Shown piece by piece: positions 14,326 to 22,536 of a stretch of 38,445 nt of DNA (its first letter is position 1; every line of letters starts with the position of its first letter). The stretch spans positions 1 to 38,445 of the forward strand of contig JACIWJ010000012.1 of the NCBI GenBank assembly GCA_014361015.1, in the 5' to 3' direction. The notes below the pieces were generated by a model. That model was not told the DNA's origin, did not search any database, and was given only the letters and a program-made list of their open reading frames with translations. The position numbers and the translations under genes were made by a program. Origin of the DNA: Candidatus Bipolaricaulota bacterium. Lineage in GTDB: Bacteria; Bipolaricaulota; Bipolaricaulia; Bipolaricaulales; Bipolaricaulaceae.

Positions 14326-15708
14326 TCAAAGCTCGTTCCGCAGGAACTCCAGCACCCGGGGCCACGAGTCCTCCGCGGCGCGGGCCGCTCCCTTCGCCGA
14401 GCTCCCCAACCCCTCCCACACCCCCACGGTGGGGAGATAGAACTGGCGCATCGTGGTCGGATAGTAGGGATAGGGAACCAGCATGTGGCCTCCTTCCTCG
14501 TAGGAGAGGAGCTGGAACGGGCGAGGGTGGCCGTGAGTGGTGAGACGATCGATCACCACCTGAGACAGCGCGTGGGATGGCCAGACCCCATCGCCGGGGT
14601 TGCCGATGAGGAGGAATGCTGCCTGGGACCGCTCCACAGGGATCGTGGCCTCCTCGATGCGCGATCGCTGTGCCTCCAGGCTGTGCGCGAACGAAGGCGC
14701 ATCGAAGTAAGGAGTCCCCTGTGTCACCGCCTCCTCGAACAGCTTCTGCTGGTCTTCAGTCACCAGCACCCGGAGGTAGGGGAAGGCCTCCCCGCGGTAG
14801 GTCCAGGCCGGGGCATCCCCGTCGCCGATGCCTTCCCAGATGATTCCGCTCGGGGTGTACCCCACCACCGCCTTTACCTCCGGGAACAGGGAGGCGGCAA
14901 GGAGCGCCAGTTCCCCGCCCCGCGACGCGCCTACGATCCCGATGCGGTCGGGGGCCACCCCCTCCTGCTTGCCAAGCCAAGCGATCGCCCGTTCCACCGT
15001 CTCTAAGGGGATGTTCTCCAGGGTCGGGGGCAGGCCGTCGGCCCCGAAGTAGGCAAGTGCCAAGGTCGGCAAACGGGTCTTGGAAGCGATGATCGTTGCC
15101 CACCCCTCGTTGTATCCCCCCTCCGATCCCCCGAGCACGATCAGCGCCGGCGAGGGCGCGGCGAGGTCCTCGGGGCGGATGAACACGCCGGTGACGGGGC
15201 CGGATAGGGTCTCCTTGACTACGCCCATCGCGGCCACCCGCCGCAGGGTCCGGCTCGCCACCTCCTCCCCCTCAATGATGAGCGTCACGGTGAGGTCGGG
15301 AAGGGGAGCGAACGGGGTGGCGATGCTCCCCGAGTAGTCGCAGGCCAGGGACCAGAAGAGCCCCGCCGGGTCCACTCCTGCGTAGGAGCCGCCAAGCGAC
15401 GCATCGCGCGCGGCATCGATCGTTCCGTGCTCGTCAGCGCGGTAGCGCGCCTCCGCGGACCATGTGTTCCCGAACACGTCCTTGCCTGCGACCCGGATCG
15501 CGGCTATCGCGCCAGGGCCGAGCCCGCTCGCGCAGATGGCAACGGGATCGCCCACCAACACCTGCTCTGGCGTGACCTCCAGCATCGGTTCCATGTTCAC
15601 TCCTTCGCTCTGGGCGATGGCGCCCGCCGTGGCGGCGGCCAGGCAGACGATGACCCCCATCCCCCACCGCCTGCAGCGTGCCACGGCGCGTCTCCGGTCA
15701 TCTCTCAT
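14326..15708 (-). CDS. exported acyl-CoA thioesterase/BAAT-like alpha/beta hydrolase
   Basis: A 460-residue protein with an N-terminal signal segment (Arg-rich start, then MGVIVCLAAATAGAIAQS). The first half resembles the Ig-like acyl-CoA thioester hydrolase/BAAT N-terminal domain (VTPEQVLVGDPVAICASGL). The C-terminal hydrolase shows VGASRGGELA (nucleophile Ser near 261), a conserved Asp in GNPGDGVWPSHA (about 371) and His in EGGHMLVPYPY (about 408). The start follows GAGGAGGTCTCG, a strong ribosome-binding site. Bacterial BAAT-like proteins have unclear substrates; export argues against acyl-CoA and for an extracytoplasmic ester or peptide (inference). Confidence 0.85.
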   Translation of the reverse strand: MRDDRRRAVARCRRWGMGVIVCLAAATAGAIAQSEGVNMEPMLEVTPEQVLVGDPVAICASGLGPGAIAAIRVAGKDVFGNTWSAEARYRADEHGTIDAARDASLGGSYAGVDPAGLFWSLACDYSGSIATPFAPLPDLTVTLIIEGEEVASRTLRRVAAMGVVKETLSGPVTGVFIRPEDLAAPSPALIVLGGSEGGYNEGWATIIASKTRLPTLALAYFGADGLPPTLENIPLETVERAIAWLGKQEGVAPDRIGIVGASRGGELALLAASLFPEVKAVVGYTPSGIIWEGIGDGDAPAWTYRGEAFPYLRVLVTEDQQKLFEEAVTQGTPYFDAPSFAHSLEAQRSRIEEATIPVERSQAAFLLIGNPGDGVWPSHALSQVVIDRLTTHGHPRPFQLLSYEEGGHMLVPYPYYPTTMRQFYLPTVGVWEGLGSSAKGAARAAEDSWPRVLEFLRNEL

Positions 15709-15940
15709 CGAGACCTCCTCGGCGGGATTCTCCCCGGTCCCTGGGCCTGCCTGCGCACGACGCACAGCCCCAGACACGTGGACCGTAGGTCAGCGGCCCA
15801 GGGTTCCCCTGGTAACGGGCAAGCCCATCGCGTGTAGCTCTTCCGCTGGCTTCTGGTGGCACCGGTCGCGCGCAGTGGCCGTTCGCTCGCGCATCCATCC
15901 GTCCCTTGGGTCTCCGCCGCAGGACACGGGCGGCTGGTAG

Positions 15941-15980
15941 GGTCGGACCCGTTGCCGGTAGTCCGACCATGTGTTAGAGA
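15941..15980 (+). promoter_or_regulatory. promoter/operator of the AbrB-PIN module
   Basis: GGTCGGAC (15941-15948) and GTCCGACC (15961-15968) form a perfect 8-bp inverted repeat with a 12-nt centre. The centre contains TTGCCG (15952-15957), a possible -35, 17 bp before TAGAGA (15975-15980), which lies 7 nt before the ATG. This arrangement suits autorepression by the antitoxin. Confidence 0.6.
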
Positions 15981-15987
15981 CTGAGTT

Positions 15988-16257
15988 ATGGCCAGGAGCA
16001 TGACCAAGACGAAGACGGTCAGGCTTGGGAGAAAGGGTCAGCTCGTCCTTCCCAAGGAAGTCCGCGACGCCCTTGAGATCAAGGAAGGGGATCGGCTCCT
16101 CGTGAGCGTGGAGGCGAACCGGGTGATCCTCGCCAGCCCCGAGGAGTACGCCCAGCAGACGAAGGGGCTCCTCCAGGGGACGTGGGGGGAGACGGCGGAG
16201 GAGGTCGCGGGGTACCTCCGAGGAGAGCGAGACGGATGGGAAAACGGCGCAGCCTGA
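15988..16257 (+). CDS. AbrB/MazE-type antitoxin (VapB-like)
   Basis: An 89-residue protein with a SpoVT/AbrB swapped-hairpin domain: KTVRLGRKGQLVLPKEVRDAL, IKEGDRLLVSVE, NRVILA (residues about 8-52), followed by a C-terminal tail likely to wrap the toxin. Antitoxins of this type bind palindromic operators, and an exact inverted repeat lies just upstream. The 3' end overlaps the PIN toxin start by 22 bp. Start at 15988 is preferred for its promoter spacing; Met5 at 16000 is possible. Confidence 0.88.
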   Translation: MARSMTKTKTVRLGRKGQLVLPKEVRDALEIKEGDRLLVSVEANRVILASPEEYAQQTKGLLQGTWGETAEEVAGYLRGERDGWENGAA

Positions 16258-16703
16258 GGGCGGCGCTCGCCAAGCACGCGCGAGTCGGGGTTGACTCCTC
16301 CGTGCTCATCTACCACCTCGAGGGTCTTGCCCCCTACGCTTCCCTGACCGAGATCGTGTTCACCGACCTCGCCCGCGGGGCGATCGCGGCGGTGATCCCC
16401 ACGATCTGTGTGACCGAGCTCCTCGTAAAGCCTCTTGCCGACAGGGCTGACGACAAGGTGCGCAGCTGTGAGGCGTTCCTGGATGGCCTTCCCAACACGC
16501 AGTTCGTACCGCCCACTGTCTCCATCGCCAAGGAGGCGGCGCGGTTGCGGGCGGTGCATAGGCTCCGCACCCCGGACGCGCTGCTCATCGCCACAGCCCT
16601 TGCCGAAAAGGCAACCGCGTTTCTCACCAACGACGCGCGGATGAAAAGGGTGGAAGAGGAGGGGATCACGGTCCTCGTCCTGCGAGACTACATCGCTTCC
16701 TAA
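16236..16703 (+). CDS. PIN-domain toxin (VapC-like ribonuclease)
   Basis: A 155-residue PIN-domain protein; VapC toxins cut tRNA or rRNA with Mg2+. The acidic residues are visible in GVDSSVLIYHLE (first Asp, about residue 20), CVTELLVKP (Glu, about 61), RTPDALLIATAL (Asp, about 111) and FLTNDARMKRV (Asn-Asp, about 130). It starts inside the antitoxin gene, typical for translational coupling. It converges with the serine dehydratase with a 4-bp overlap. A decayed, deletion-bearing copy lies at 11823-12154. Confidence 0.9.
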   Translation: MGKRRSLRAALAKHARVGVDSSVLIYHLEGLAPYASLTEIVFTDLARGAIAAVIPTICVTELLVKPLADRADDKVRSCEAFLDGLPNTQFVPPTVSIAKEAARLRAVHRLRTPDALLIATALAEKATAFLTNDARMKRVEEEGITVLVLRDYIAS

Positions 16704-18187
16704 ACCCGATCTCCGGAGCCCTTCTCGTGACCGTGGTTCTCGATCTCATCTCTTCTACCGTTGGGTTGAGCCAGCGAGGAGATCGCCGGCCGCGGCAGGG
16801 TGGCGGTGTCGTCATCCGGGGACGCCAACCGCGCTCCAGGGTTTGTCCCCAACAGCCGTGCCAGGCCGCCCAGGGCGGTCTCCTTATACTTGGGGCTCAT
16901 GTCGCGCCCGATCTCGGCCAGGGCGGCGACCGCGGTGTCGAACGAGATCCGGTCCTCGCCCCGGCACAGCACGGCCAGGCTCGCCGCGTGGAGCGCCGCC
17001 ACCGCGGCCGCGGCGTTCCGCTCGATGCACGGGATCTGCACCAGCCCGTACACGGGGTCGCAGGTGAGGCCGAGGTAGTGTTCGAGCGCGGTCTCCGCTG
17101 CCCGGTCCACCTGGGCCTCGGCATCTCCCCCCAGCAGGTAGCACGCCGCCGCCGCGGCCATCGCGCTTGCCGTCCCCACCTCGCCCTGGCAGCCGACCTC
17201 GGCCCCGGCGATGGAGGCGTTCGTCGCCACGGCGAGGCCGATCAGACCGGCCACGAGAAGCGCATCGTGGATCCGTTCATCGGGGAGAGCAAGCGCTTCC
17301 TCGAGGACGCGCAGGACGGCGGGGACGACGCCCGCCGAGCCGCAGGTGGGGGCGGTGACGACCCGCCCTCCTGCCGCGTTCTCCTCGGCGACGGCGATCG
17401 CGTATGCGGAGGCGAGGTCTAGCTCCCCCGGCAGGGGCTTTTTCGTTCCATCTTGCTCCTGGAGGGCCTCGTACAGCCCCGGGGCGCGGCGGGCGAGGGC
17501 GAGCGGGCCGGGGAGGACGCCGCGGGTGGAAAACCCGCGGGAGATGGAGCCCCGCATTGCCTCCCACAGGGTCGCCAGCCGCGCCTCGACCTCCGCGTCG
17601 GCCAGCCCCAGTTGCCGCTCGTTCGCCCGCACGAACCCCGCGAGGTCGATCCGCCGCTCCCGGCACTCCCCCAGGATCGCGGCCATCGTGAAGTGACCCT
17701 TCTCAGCCGGCGCGGCGCCGAACGACCCCCCGGCCACCGCTCCGCCGCCGAGGGAACGGTACTCCTCCGCGAACAGAACATGCCCCTCAGCATCGAGGAG
17801 TTCGAACCGGAGGGTGTTGGGGTGGAGAAGCTCGCGGTTGGAGGCGTCGAACACGATGTCCTCGTCGGGGCGAAACGCGAACCGCCCGCCACCGATGCCC
17901 ACCTCGCCAGCCGCCCGCACCGCGGCCAGCACCTCGGGGAGGGGCGTCGCCGCATCGCGGTCGAGGTCGTGGCCAGAGAGCCCGGCGGCCACCGCGGCGT
18001 CGGTGAGGTGCCCGCGGCCGGTGAGGGCGAGGCTGCCCCACAAGACCACCCGTAGCCGCCCCCCCGCAAACCCACGGGAAGCGACGAGATCGCGGAAGTC
18101 GCGGGCGGCAAAGAATGGGCCCATCGTGTGGGAAGAGCTGGGACCAAACCCCACCTTGAGGAGAGAGAACACGCTCGGGACGTTCAT
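16700..18187 (-). CDS. sdaA: L-serine ammonia-lyase (iron-sulfur, single chain)
   Basis: A 495-residue type of L-serine dehydratase that deaminates serine to pyruvate with a catalytic [4Fe-4S] cluster. The beta domain begins with VGFGPSSSHTMGP and the alpha domain holds the cluster cysteines in TAPTCGSAGVVPA, and in LTCDPVYGLVQIPCIERN. EVGCQGEVGTASAM and MSPKYKETALGGLA are also conserved. The order beta-alpha in one chain matches E. coli SdaA. After the usual end (GGLARLLG) there is a roughly 45-residue polar tail ending in EIENHGHEKGSGDRV, not typical of the family. The start follows AAGGAATAAAACG, 4 nt after trmI, so the two form an operon. Confidence 0.94.
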   Translation of the reverse strand: MNVPSVFSLLKVGFGPSSSHTMGPFFAARDFRDLVASRGFAGGRLRVVLWGSLALTGRGHLTDAAVAAGLSGHDLDRDAATPLPEVLAAVRAAGEVGIGGGRFAFRPDEDIVFDASNRELLHPNTLRFELLDAEGHVLFAEEYRSLGGGAVAGGSFGAAPAEKGHFTMAAILGECRERRIDLAGFVRANERQLGLADAEVEARLATLWEAMRGSISRGFSTRGVLPGPLALARRAPGLYEALQEQDGTKKPLPGELDLASAYAIAVAEENAAGGRVVTAPTCGSAGVVPAVLRVLEEALALPDERIHDALLVAGLIGLAVATNASIAGAEVGCQGEVGTASAMAAAAACYLLGGDAEAQVDRAAETALEHYLGLTCDPVYGLVQIPCIERNAAAAVAALHAASLAVLCRGEDRISFDTAVAALAEIGRDMSPKYKETALGGLARLLGTNPGARLASPDDDTATLPRPAISSLAQPNGRRDEIENHGHEKGSGDRV

Positions 18188-18191
18188 CGTT

Positions 18192-19025
18192 TTATTCCTT
18201 GACGCCCGCAGGGGGCAGCGGCTCGGGGGCGTCCGCAGGCGATGACCAGGGAAGGCGCTTCCGGCCGGAGACGAGGTACCCGGTGAACGCGGTCATCCGC
18301 TCGCTCGGGCGCACGCCCTCCTTCTGCCGAACCAGGATCGGTCGCTCCAGGAGCTCCACCGTCTCGACCAGGACAAATCCCGTCTCGTGGAGCGTCCGCA
18401 CGGACTCCTTGAGCTGCTCGGCGGTGGGGACGATCAGCGCCAGCGGCCTGCCCGGGGCGAGGGCGGCCCACGCTGCGGGGATCGCCTCCCACGGGCTGGG
18501 AAGATCGAGGAACACCGCGTCCACGTCCTCCACCGGGAACGGCTCCCCGGCGGTGAGGACCCCCATCTCCACCTGGTTGGCGGCCCCGGCCCGGGCGATG
18601 TTGGCGCGGGCGTTCTCCAGGAACTCCTCCCGCCGGTCGAACGTGTACACCCGCCCCCCCGGCCCGACGAGCTGCGCGAGCAGGATCGTGAACGCGCCGG
18701 ATCCGGTGCCCATCTCAAGTACGCGCGCCCCCGGCCGGAGGTCGAGCGCGAGGGCGATCCACCCCGCGTCCTTGGGGTACACGATCTGGGTCCGGCGCTT
18801 GACCTTGAACATCCGGTCCCCGACCAAGGGCCGGAGAGCGAGGAACGGCCTGCCGGTATGGGTGAGGACGGTGGAACCCTCGATGAGGCCCACCAGCTCG
18901 TCGTGAGCGATCGTCCCCCGATGGGTGTGGAACTCCTTCCCCGGCTCGAGCCGCACGAGGAACGTCCGCTCCTTGCCCGCCTCCACGAGGAGGACATCCT
19001 CCCCGTACTCAAGCGGCCGCGCCAT
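18192..19025 (-). CDS. trmI: tRNA (adenine-58-N1)-methyltransferase
   Basis: A 277-residue TrmI, which makes m1A58 in the T-loop of tRNA and is important for thermotolerance in Thermus and archaea. An N-terminal beta domain (LLVEAGKERTFLVRLEPG, HTHRGTIAHDELVG) precedes KRRTQIVYPKDAGWI. The SAM site is VLEMGTGSGAFTILLA, followed by VFLDLPSPWE and RPSERMTAFTGYLV. The ATG lies directly after a GAGGAGGGGGG ribosome-binding stretch. A C-terminal proline-rich tail (ADAPEPLPPAGVKE) is added. It precedes the serine dehydratase by 4 nt. Confidence 0.93.
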   Translation of the reverse strand: MARPLEYGEDVLLVEAGKERTFLVRLEPGKEFHTHRGTIAHDELVGLIEGSTVLTHTGRPFLALRPLVGDRMFKVKRRTQIVYPKDAGWIALALDLRPGARVLEMGTGSGAFTILLAQLVGPGGRVYTFDRREEFLENARANIARAGAANQVEMGVLTAGEPFPVEDVDAVFLDLPSPWEAIPAAWAALAPGRPLALIVPTAEQLKESVRTLHETGFVLVETVELLERPILVRQKEGVRPSERMTAFTGYLVSGRKRLPWSSPADAPEPLPPAGVKE

Positions 19026-19109
19026 CCCCCCTCCTCGGTCTCGCTGCGTGGTGGATCATGGAGGGAGGCTACCCGGGTGGGACGCAGGGGTCCACCACGG
19101 CCGCGGGGA

Positions 19110-20399
19110 TCAGGCCTGCCGGGCCAAGGTCCGCGTCCTCCGGCGGCGAGCCGCCACGGGATGGGCCAGGTCGCTGAACCCGTAACGCACGGCGCTTGCA
19201 GCCACCAACCACGGGGTCCACATTCGGGCCCGTACGCGGCCCCCCATGGTGCGGGCCGTCGCCAGCTCCTCGTACACGCGGCGGTTCTCCTCCACCACCG
19301 CCTGCCAATCGAGCGCACGGACCCGCTCCCGGGCAGCACGGCACAGGGCTTCGTACTGGGTGGGGGGGAGGGTGCAGATCCTCTCGACCTGGTGGGCGAA
19401 CTCGCTGGGATGGGCCTCCGGCGGGAGCCTCGCTCCGACCGCATCGTCCACGAACTCATCGATCGTCTCGTTGGCGAGGCCGACCACTGGCGTCGCGGAG
19501 GCGAGGGCTTCGATCACCGCCAGGCTCTGGACCTCGAGCCGCGATGCCGACACGAAGACGTGGGCCCGCGCGAGGAGGGAGGGGATCCTCTCGTAGGGGA
19601 CCGGTCCCACGAAGTTCACACGATCCAGGCCGTGCCGGCGCTGATGGTCGTGCAGCTCGGCGAGGTACCCCGGTTCGAGGGCCTCGCCGACGAGGGTCAG
19701 CCAGGCCGGCACCGCGAGGTGCTCCATCATCTCCAGAAGGTAGCGCTGGTTCTTGCGCCGCGCGAATGAACCCACGAACAGGAGGTGCTTCTCGGGCTGA
19801 GTGACGTCCGCTGGGGGGAGGGCATGATAGGGGGCCAGGTTACGGCCGTTCGGCACCTGGTACACGGGCCCCCGGTATCCCGTGCGGCGCAGGTCGTCGG
19901 CCATCGCCTGGTTGAGGGCAATCACCCCGTCGCAACGCCGCAGGAATAGGTCCACGAACGCATCGAAGAGCCGGCTGTTGGCGATTCGCTTCGCGAGGGG
20001 GGGCTTCTCGAGGGAGCTGAACGCCTGCGCCTGAGAGGGCAGGCAGTGGAGGGTCACCACGAATGGGCACCCCGCGCTGCGGGCCCAGTCCTGGAGCCAC
20101 AGGGCGAGCGGCCCGAAGTCGTGCGCGTGCACGATTTGGGGATGGAAGCTCGCCAGGAGCGACTGAAGCTTGCGCCGCCCGCGGAGGTCGGGAAGGAGCA
20201 CGTCCCCCGCGCCGCTTGCCGCAACCCGCACCAGCGTGGGCTGGCCGGGCGCGGAAGGGCCCACGGACGTGTCCTCTCCCGGGCAAAGGAGGAGCACCTC
20301 GTGCACGCGGGCGCTCGCCGCGGCCAACTCGTGCGCCACGCGCCCCATCCCCCCGCCCGTGTCGGGGCTGGGGAAGGTCGTGACGAACACGATCCTCAT
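19110..20399 (-). CDS. GT4-family glycosyltransferase
   Basis: A 429-residue GT-B glycosyltransferase. The N-terminal acceptor domain begins MRIVFVTTFPSPDTGGGMGRVAHE, with the Gly-rich loop near residue 15. The donor domain has FVGSFARRKNQRYLLEMM, VNFVGPVPYERIP and the E-x7-E motif in SRLEVQSLAVIEALASATPVVG. About 50 extra basic residues follow the normal end (VRYGFSDLAHPVAARRRRTRTLARQA), possibly for membrane binding. AAGGACCGGCAAG precedes the ATG. It lies 84 nt upstream of trmI. Sugar donor and acceptor cannot be inferred. It is divergent from the inhibitor gene at 20572. Confidence 0.87.
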   Translation of the reverse strand: MRIVFVTTFPSPDTGGGMGRVAHELAAASARVHEVLLLCPGEDTSVGPSAPGQPTLVRVAASGAGDVLLPDLRGRRKLQSLLASFHPQIVHAHDFGPLALWLQDWARSAGCPFVVTLHCLPSQAQAFSSLEKPPLAKRIANSRLFDAFVDLFLRRCDGVIALNQAMADDLRRTGYRGPVYQVPNGRNLAPYHALPPADVTQPEKHLLFVGSFARRKNQRYLLEMMEHLAVPAWLTLVGEALEPGYLAELHDHQRRHGLDRVNFVGPVPYERIPSLLARAHVFVSASRLEVQSLAVIEALASATPVVGLANETIDEFVDDAVGARLPPEAHPSEFAHQVERICTLPPTQYEALCRAARERVRALDWQAVVEENRRVYEELATARTMGGRVRARMWTPWLVAASAVRYGFSDLAHPVAARRRRTRTLARQA

Positions 20400-20571
20400 C
20401 TTGCCGGTCCTTCCCTGACCACGTCGCTCGCGAAGATGATACTCCCGCACCGCGCTTCGCGCATTCGGTGCGGTTCCTGACGCCCGAGAGTGGGTCATGC
20501 CCACGGAGGAGGGAGGGCGTTCGGAACCTGGCCCCCCGCAGAGGTGTACATTCCTCCGGGAGGTGTCCAGG

Positions 20572-21351
20572 ATGAACAGGATCGGATTGGTTGTGGCCCT
20601 TGTCGTGGGGATGGCGGTCGGGGCTTCGCCTCAAGCGTCGAGTGCGATCGCGATATCCAAGGACGAGCAGGTCAAGGTGACCATCGGCACGTTCTTCTTT
20701 GTTCAAGGGCAGGTGGTCGCGCTGGAGATCGCGCGCGCGGATCCGTGCCCGTGCTTGTGCGACGAGCTCCTCGTGACGGGGTTCCAGGTCCTCGATGCCG
20801 CAGGGACCGTTGTCTACGTCGATGAAACGGTGTTGTATCCAGCCCCGGTCGAGGGGTGGATCGGCCGGTGGGACCTCGTGAGCGGAGATGGGGAAGAGGT
20901 CCCCGCGGGGAAGTACACCGCCCTCGTTGGGACCTCCATCGGTGAGTTCCGGGCCGAGCTCGAGGTAGCGGCAGCCGGAGCTTCCGGTGGGCTTCACTCC
21001 TCGGCCCAAGCGACCGTGTGCGGGATTGGCCTTGGAGTCTATCGCTTGGTGGAGGAGGGGGACGCGGCGGGCGTGGTCAGCCTGCGCGTGGGGGAGCGCA
21101 TGCTGGTCGCCCTTCCTGGGAACCCCACCACCGGCTACGCGTGGGAGGTCGAGGGTGAGCCAGCGTTCCTGACGCGCCTCGAGGGCGTGGCCTACCGTTC
21201 GGAGTCAGAGCTCATCGGGGCCGGCGGGACGTTCTACTTTCGCTACGAGGCGACCGCGACCGGGGAGGGGGAGCTCTCCTTCGCCTATCGCCGCCCGTGG
21301 GAGGCCGTGCCCCCTGCGCAGACGGTTTCCCTCACCGTGATCGTCCGGTAG
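20572..21351 (+). CDS. exported protein with chagasin-type (I42) peptidase inhibitor domain
   Basis: A 259-residue exported protein with a signal peptide (MNRIGLVVALVVGMAVGASPQASS). The C-terminal 95 residues match the chagasin/I42 family of cysteine-protease inhibitors: VSLRVGERMLVALPGNPTTGYAWEV would contain the L2 loop NPTTGYAW, then GAGGTFYFRYEA and the L6 loop YRRPWE. The N-terminal half (VVALEIARADPCPCLCDEL, then GWIGRWDLVSGDGEEVPAGKYTALVG) resembles BsuPI-like proteinase inhibitor folds, less certain. The start has GGGAGGTGTCCAGG upstream. It probably protects against extracellular papain-like proteases or controls an endogenous one. The promoter was not identified. Confidence 0.82.
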   Translation: MNRIGLVVALVVGMAVGASPQASSAIAISKDEQVKVTIGTFFFVQGQVVALEIARADPCPCLCDELLVTGFQVLDAAGTVVYVDETVLYPAPVEGWIGRWDLVSGDGEEVPAGKYTALVGTSIGEFRAELEVAAAGASGGLHSSAQATVCGIGLGVYRLVEEGDAAGVVSLRVGERMLVALPGNPTTGYAWEVEGEPAFLTRLEGVAYRSESELIGAGGTFYFRYEATATGEGELSFAYRRPWEAVPPAQTVSLTVIVR

Positions 21352-21845
21352 CGCAACCGCCGCCTGCCCGCGCGTTTGCCCAGGGACGGGGCTGTGCGCG
21401 ACACTGGGCCACGGTGAACATCGTTCGGTTGGCGCTTTTCTGGCTCATCGTCCTCGTTCCTCCTCCTGCTTGGACGGGGCGTACCTGGCCAGTTCTCGAG
21501 CCCGAGCGTCGGGTTCGCTCCTCTACCCAGTTCACGAGCGCGCTCCCGACTCCACGGCCCCTGGTAGGTGGGATGGACCTGCCCCGAGAACATCGGACGT
21601 ACGTCGGGCGCGGTTGGGTTCAAGAACTCAACGTATCCAACGAGACGATCCCCGTGGAACACAACCTGGGTGGCGGACTCCAGGCCCAACCCGGGTGTGC
21701 CCCACTCGGTACGGACTTCGTTCATGATGGGCTGGTTCCGTACGAACATGCGCTGCGCGCAGGCGTTGAACAGCTCGACGGCGGCCTCCACGCCGTCCCG
21801 CCGGGCGGGACGCGACGTGCACCCAGGCCTCTTCACAGACCGCAT
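21332..21845 (-). pseudogene. frameshifted GNAT acetyltransferase
   Basis: From 21845 the frame reads VEAAVELFNACAQ, VRTEWGTPGLGLESATQVVFHGDRLVGYVEFLN (read as consecutive family motifs) and VHPTYQG, typical of GNAT N-acetyltransferases. The acetyl-CoA loop should follow as QGRGVGSAL, but it is in another frame: after the GGGG run (plus-strand cccc, 21558-21561) the original frame gives PWSRER while the shifted frame gives RGVGSALVNWVEERTRR. One extra G explains this. The tail beyond lacks recognisable GNAT sequence and runs antisense into the chagasin gene end. Either a real pseudogene or an assembly error at a homopolymer. Confidence 0.75.
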
Positions 21846-22536
21846 GATCTCCTCCTTGCGGACCCATGCCCGCCTGGGGATCAGGCCCCAAGCCCTGAGG
21901 GCCGATCGGCCGGCAAGGGATGCTCGCTTGGGGAACGGAGATGCGAGAGGAGCCAGACGGGGTTAGGCACTCCGGTCCGCCATGCCTGGCGCGGCCTCAC
22001 CGCGCGTTGACGTTGGCTTTGTCCACCCTGGGCATCCTCGGGAGATGCCGAATGAGCGGCGGTCCGTGATCCCCCCTGCCCCGCGGGGACGGCGGACCGT
22101 TGTACGATGAACGCCGGAGCGTAACCGGGCTCGGTGGCCGGTCAAGGGTGGCGAGCCCCAGCCCTGCCCCCTCGGGTAGAGGGGTGACCGCTGACGAGAA
22201 GAGACCATGACCGGCAGTCCGGGGTGGACACCGTGGAGGAGAGCGGGTGGCGGATGCTCCGGATCCTGGTCCGCGGTGCGCGGGGAGCATGACCGGTGTG
22301 GGACAAGCGAACGCGCTGCGTCCGCCGCGGTGGGAGGCCGGACGAAAGGGGCGGCCCGCGCTATGCACGGGCCGCCCCGTCGGGAACTACGTCGTACACC
22401 TCGCTATGGCCAAACTCCCACCTCCTTGTACGATCCCAGCACGGGGCCGGGAGGATGGGTGCCTAGGCACGTGGAGTCTAGCATCGACGGGCCGGGGGGA
22501 CAAGGCCATCTGTCCAGGCCGGCGAAGGAGGGCGAG
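21846..22536. other. 691-bp region with no recognisable gene
   Basis: Several open frames cross this stretch on both strands, but their translations are Arg/Pro-rich with no familiar motif and no ribosome-binding site. Two GC-rich inverted repeats are the only structure seen: CGGTCCG/CGGACCG (22060-22066 and 22093-22099, enclosing CCCCGCGGGG) and an 11-bp perfect stem at 22348-22378. A noncoding RNA is possible but unsupported. Confidence 0.5.
22348..22378. terminator. perfect 11-bp GC hairpin
   Basis: GGGGCGGCCCG and CGGGCCGCCCC enclose a 9-nt loop CGCTATGCA. There is no T-tract. It lies 158 nt before the lipoprotein ATG and could be a terminator, attenuator or part of an RNA; strand is undetermined. 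Confidence 0.45.

Noticed and set aside
21997-22368. 123-codon minus-strand ORF in the non-coding region
   Set aside because: No motif, no ribosome-binding site, Pro/Arg/Ser-rich composition typical of random GC-rich sequence.
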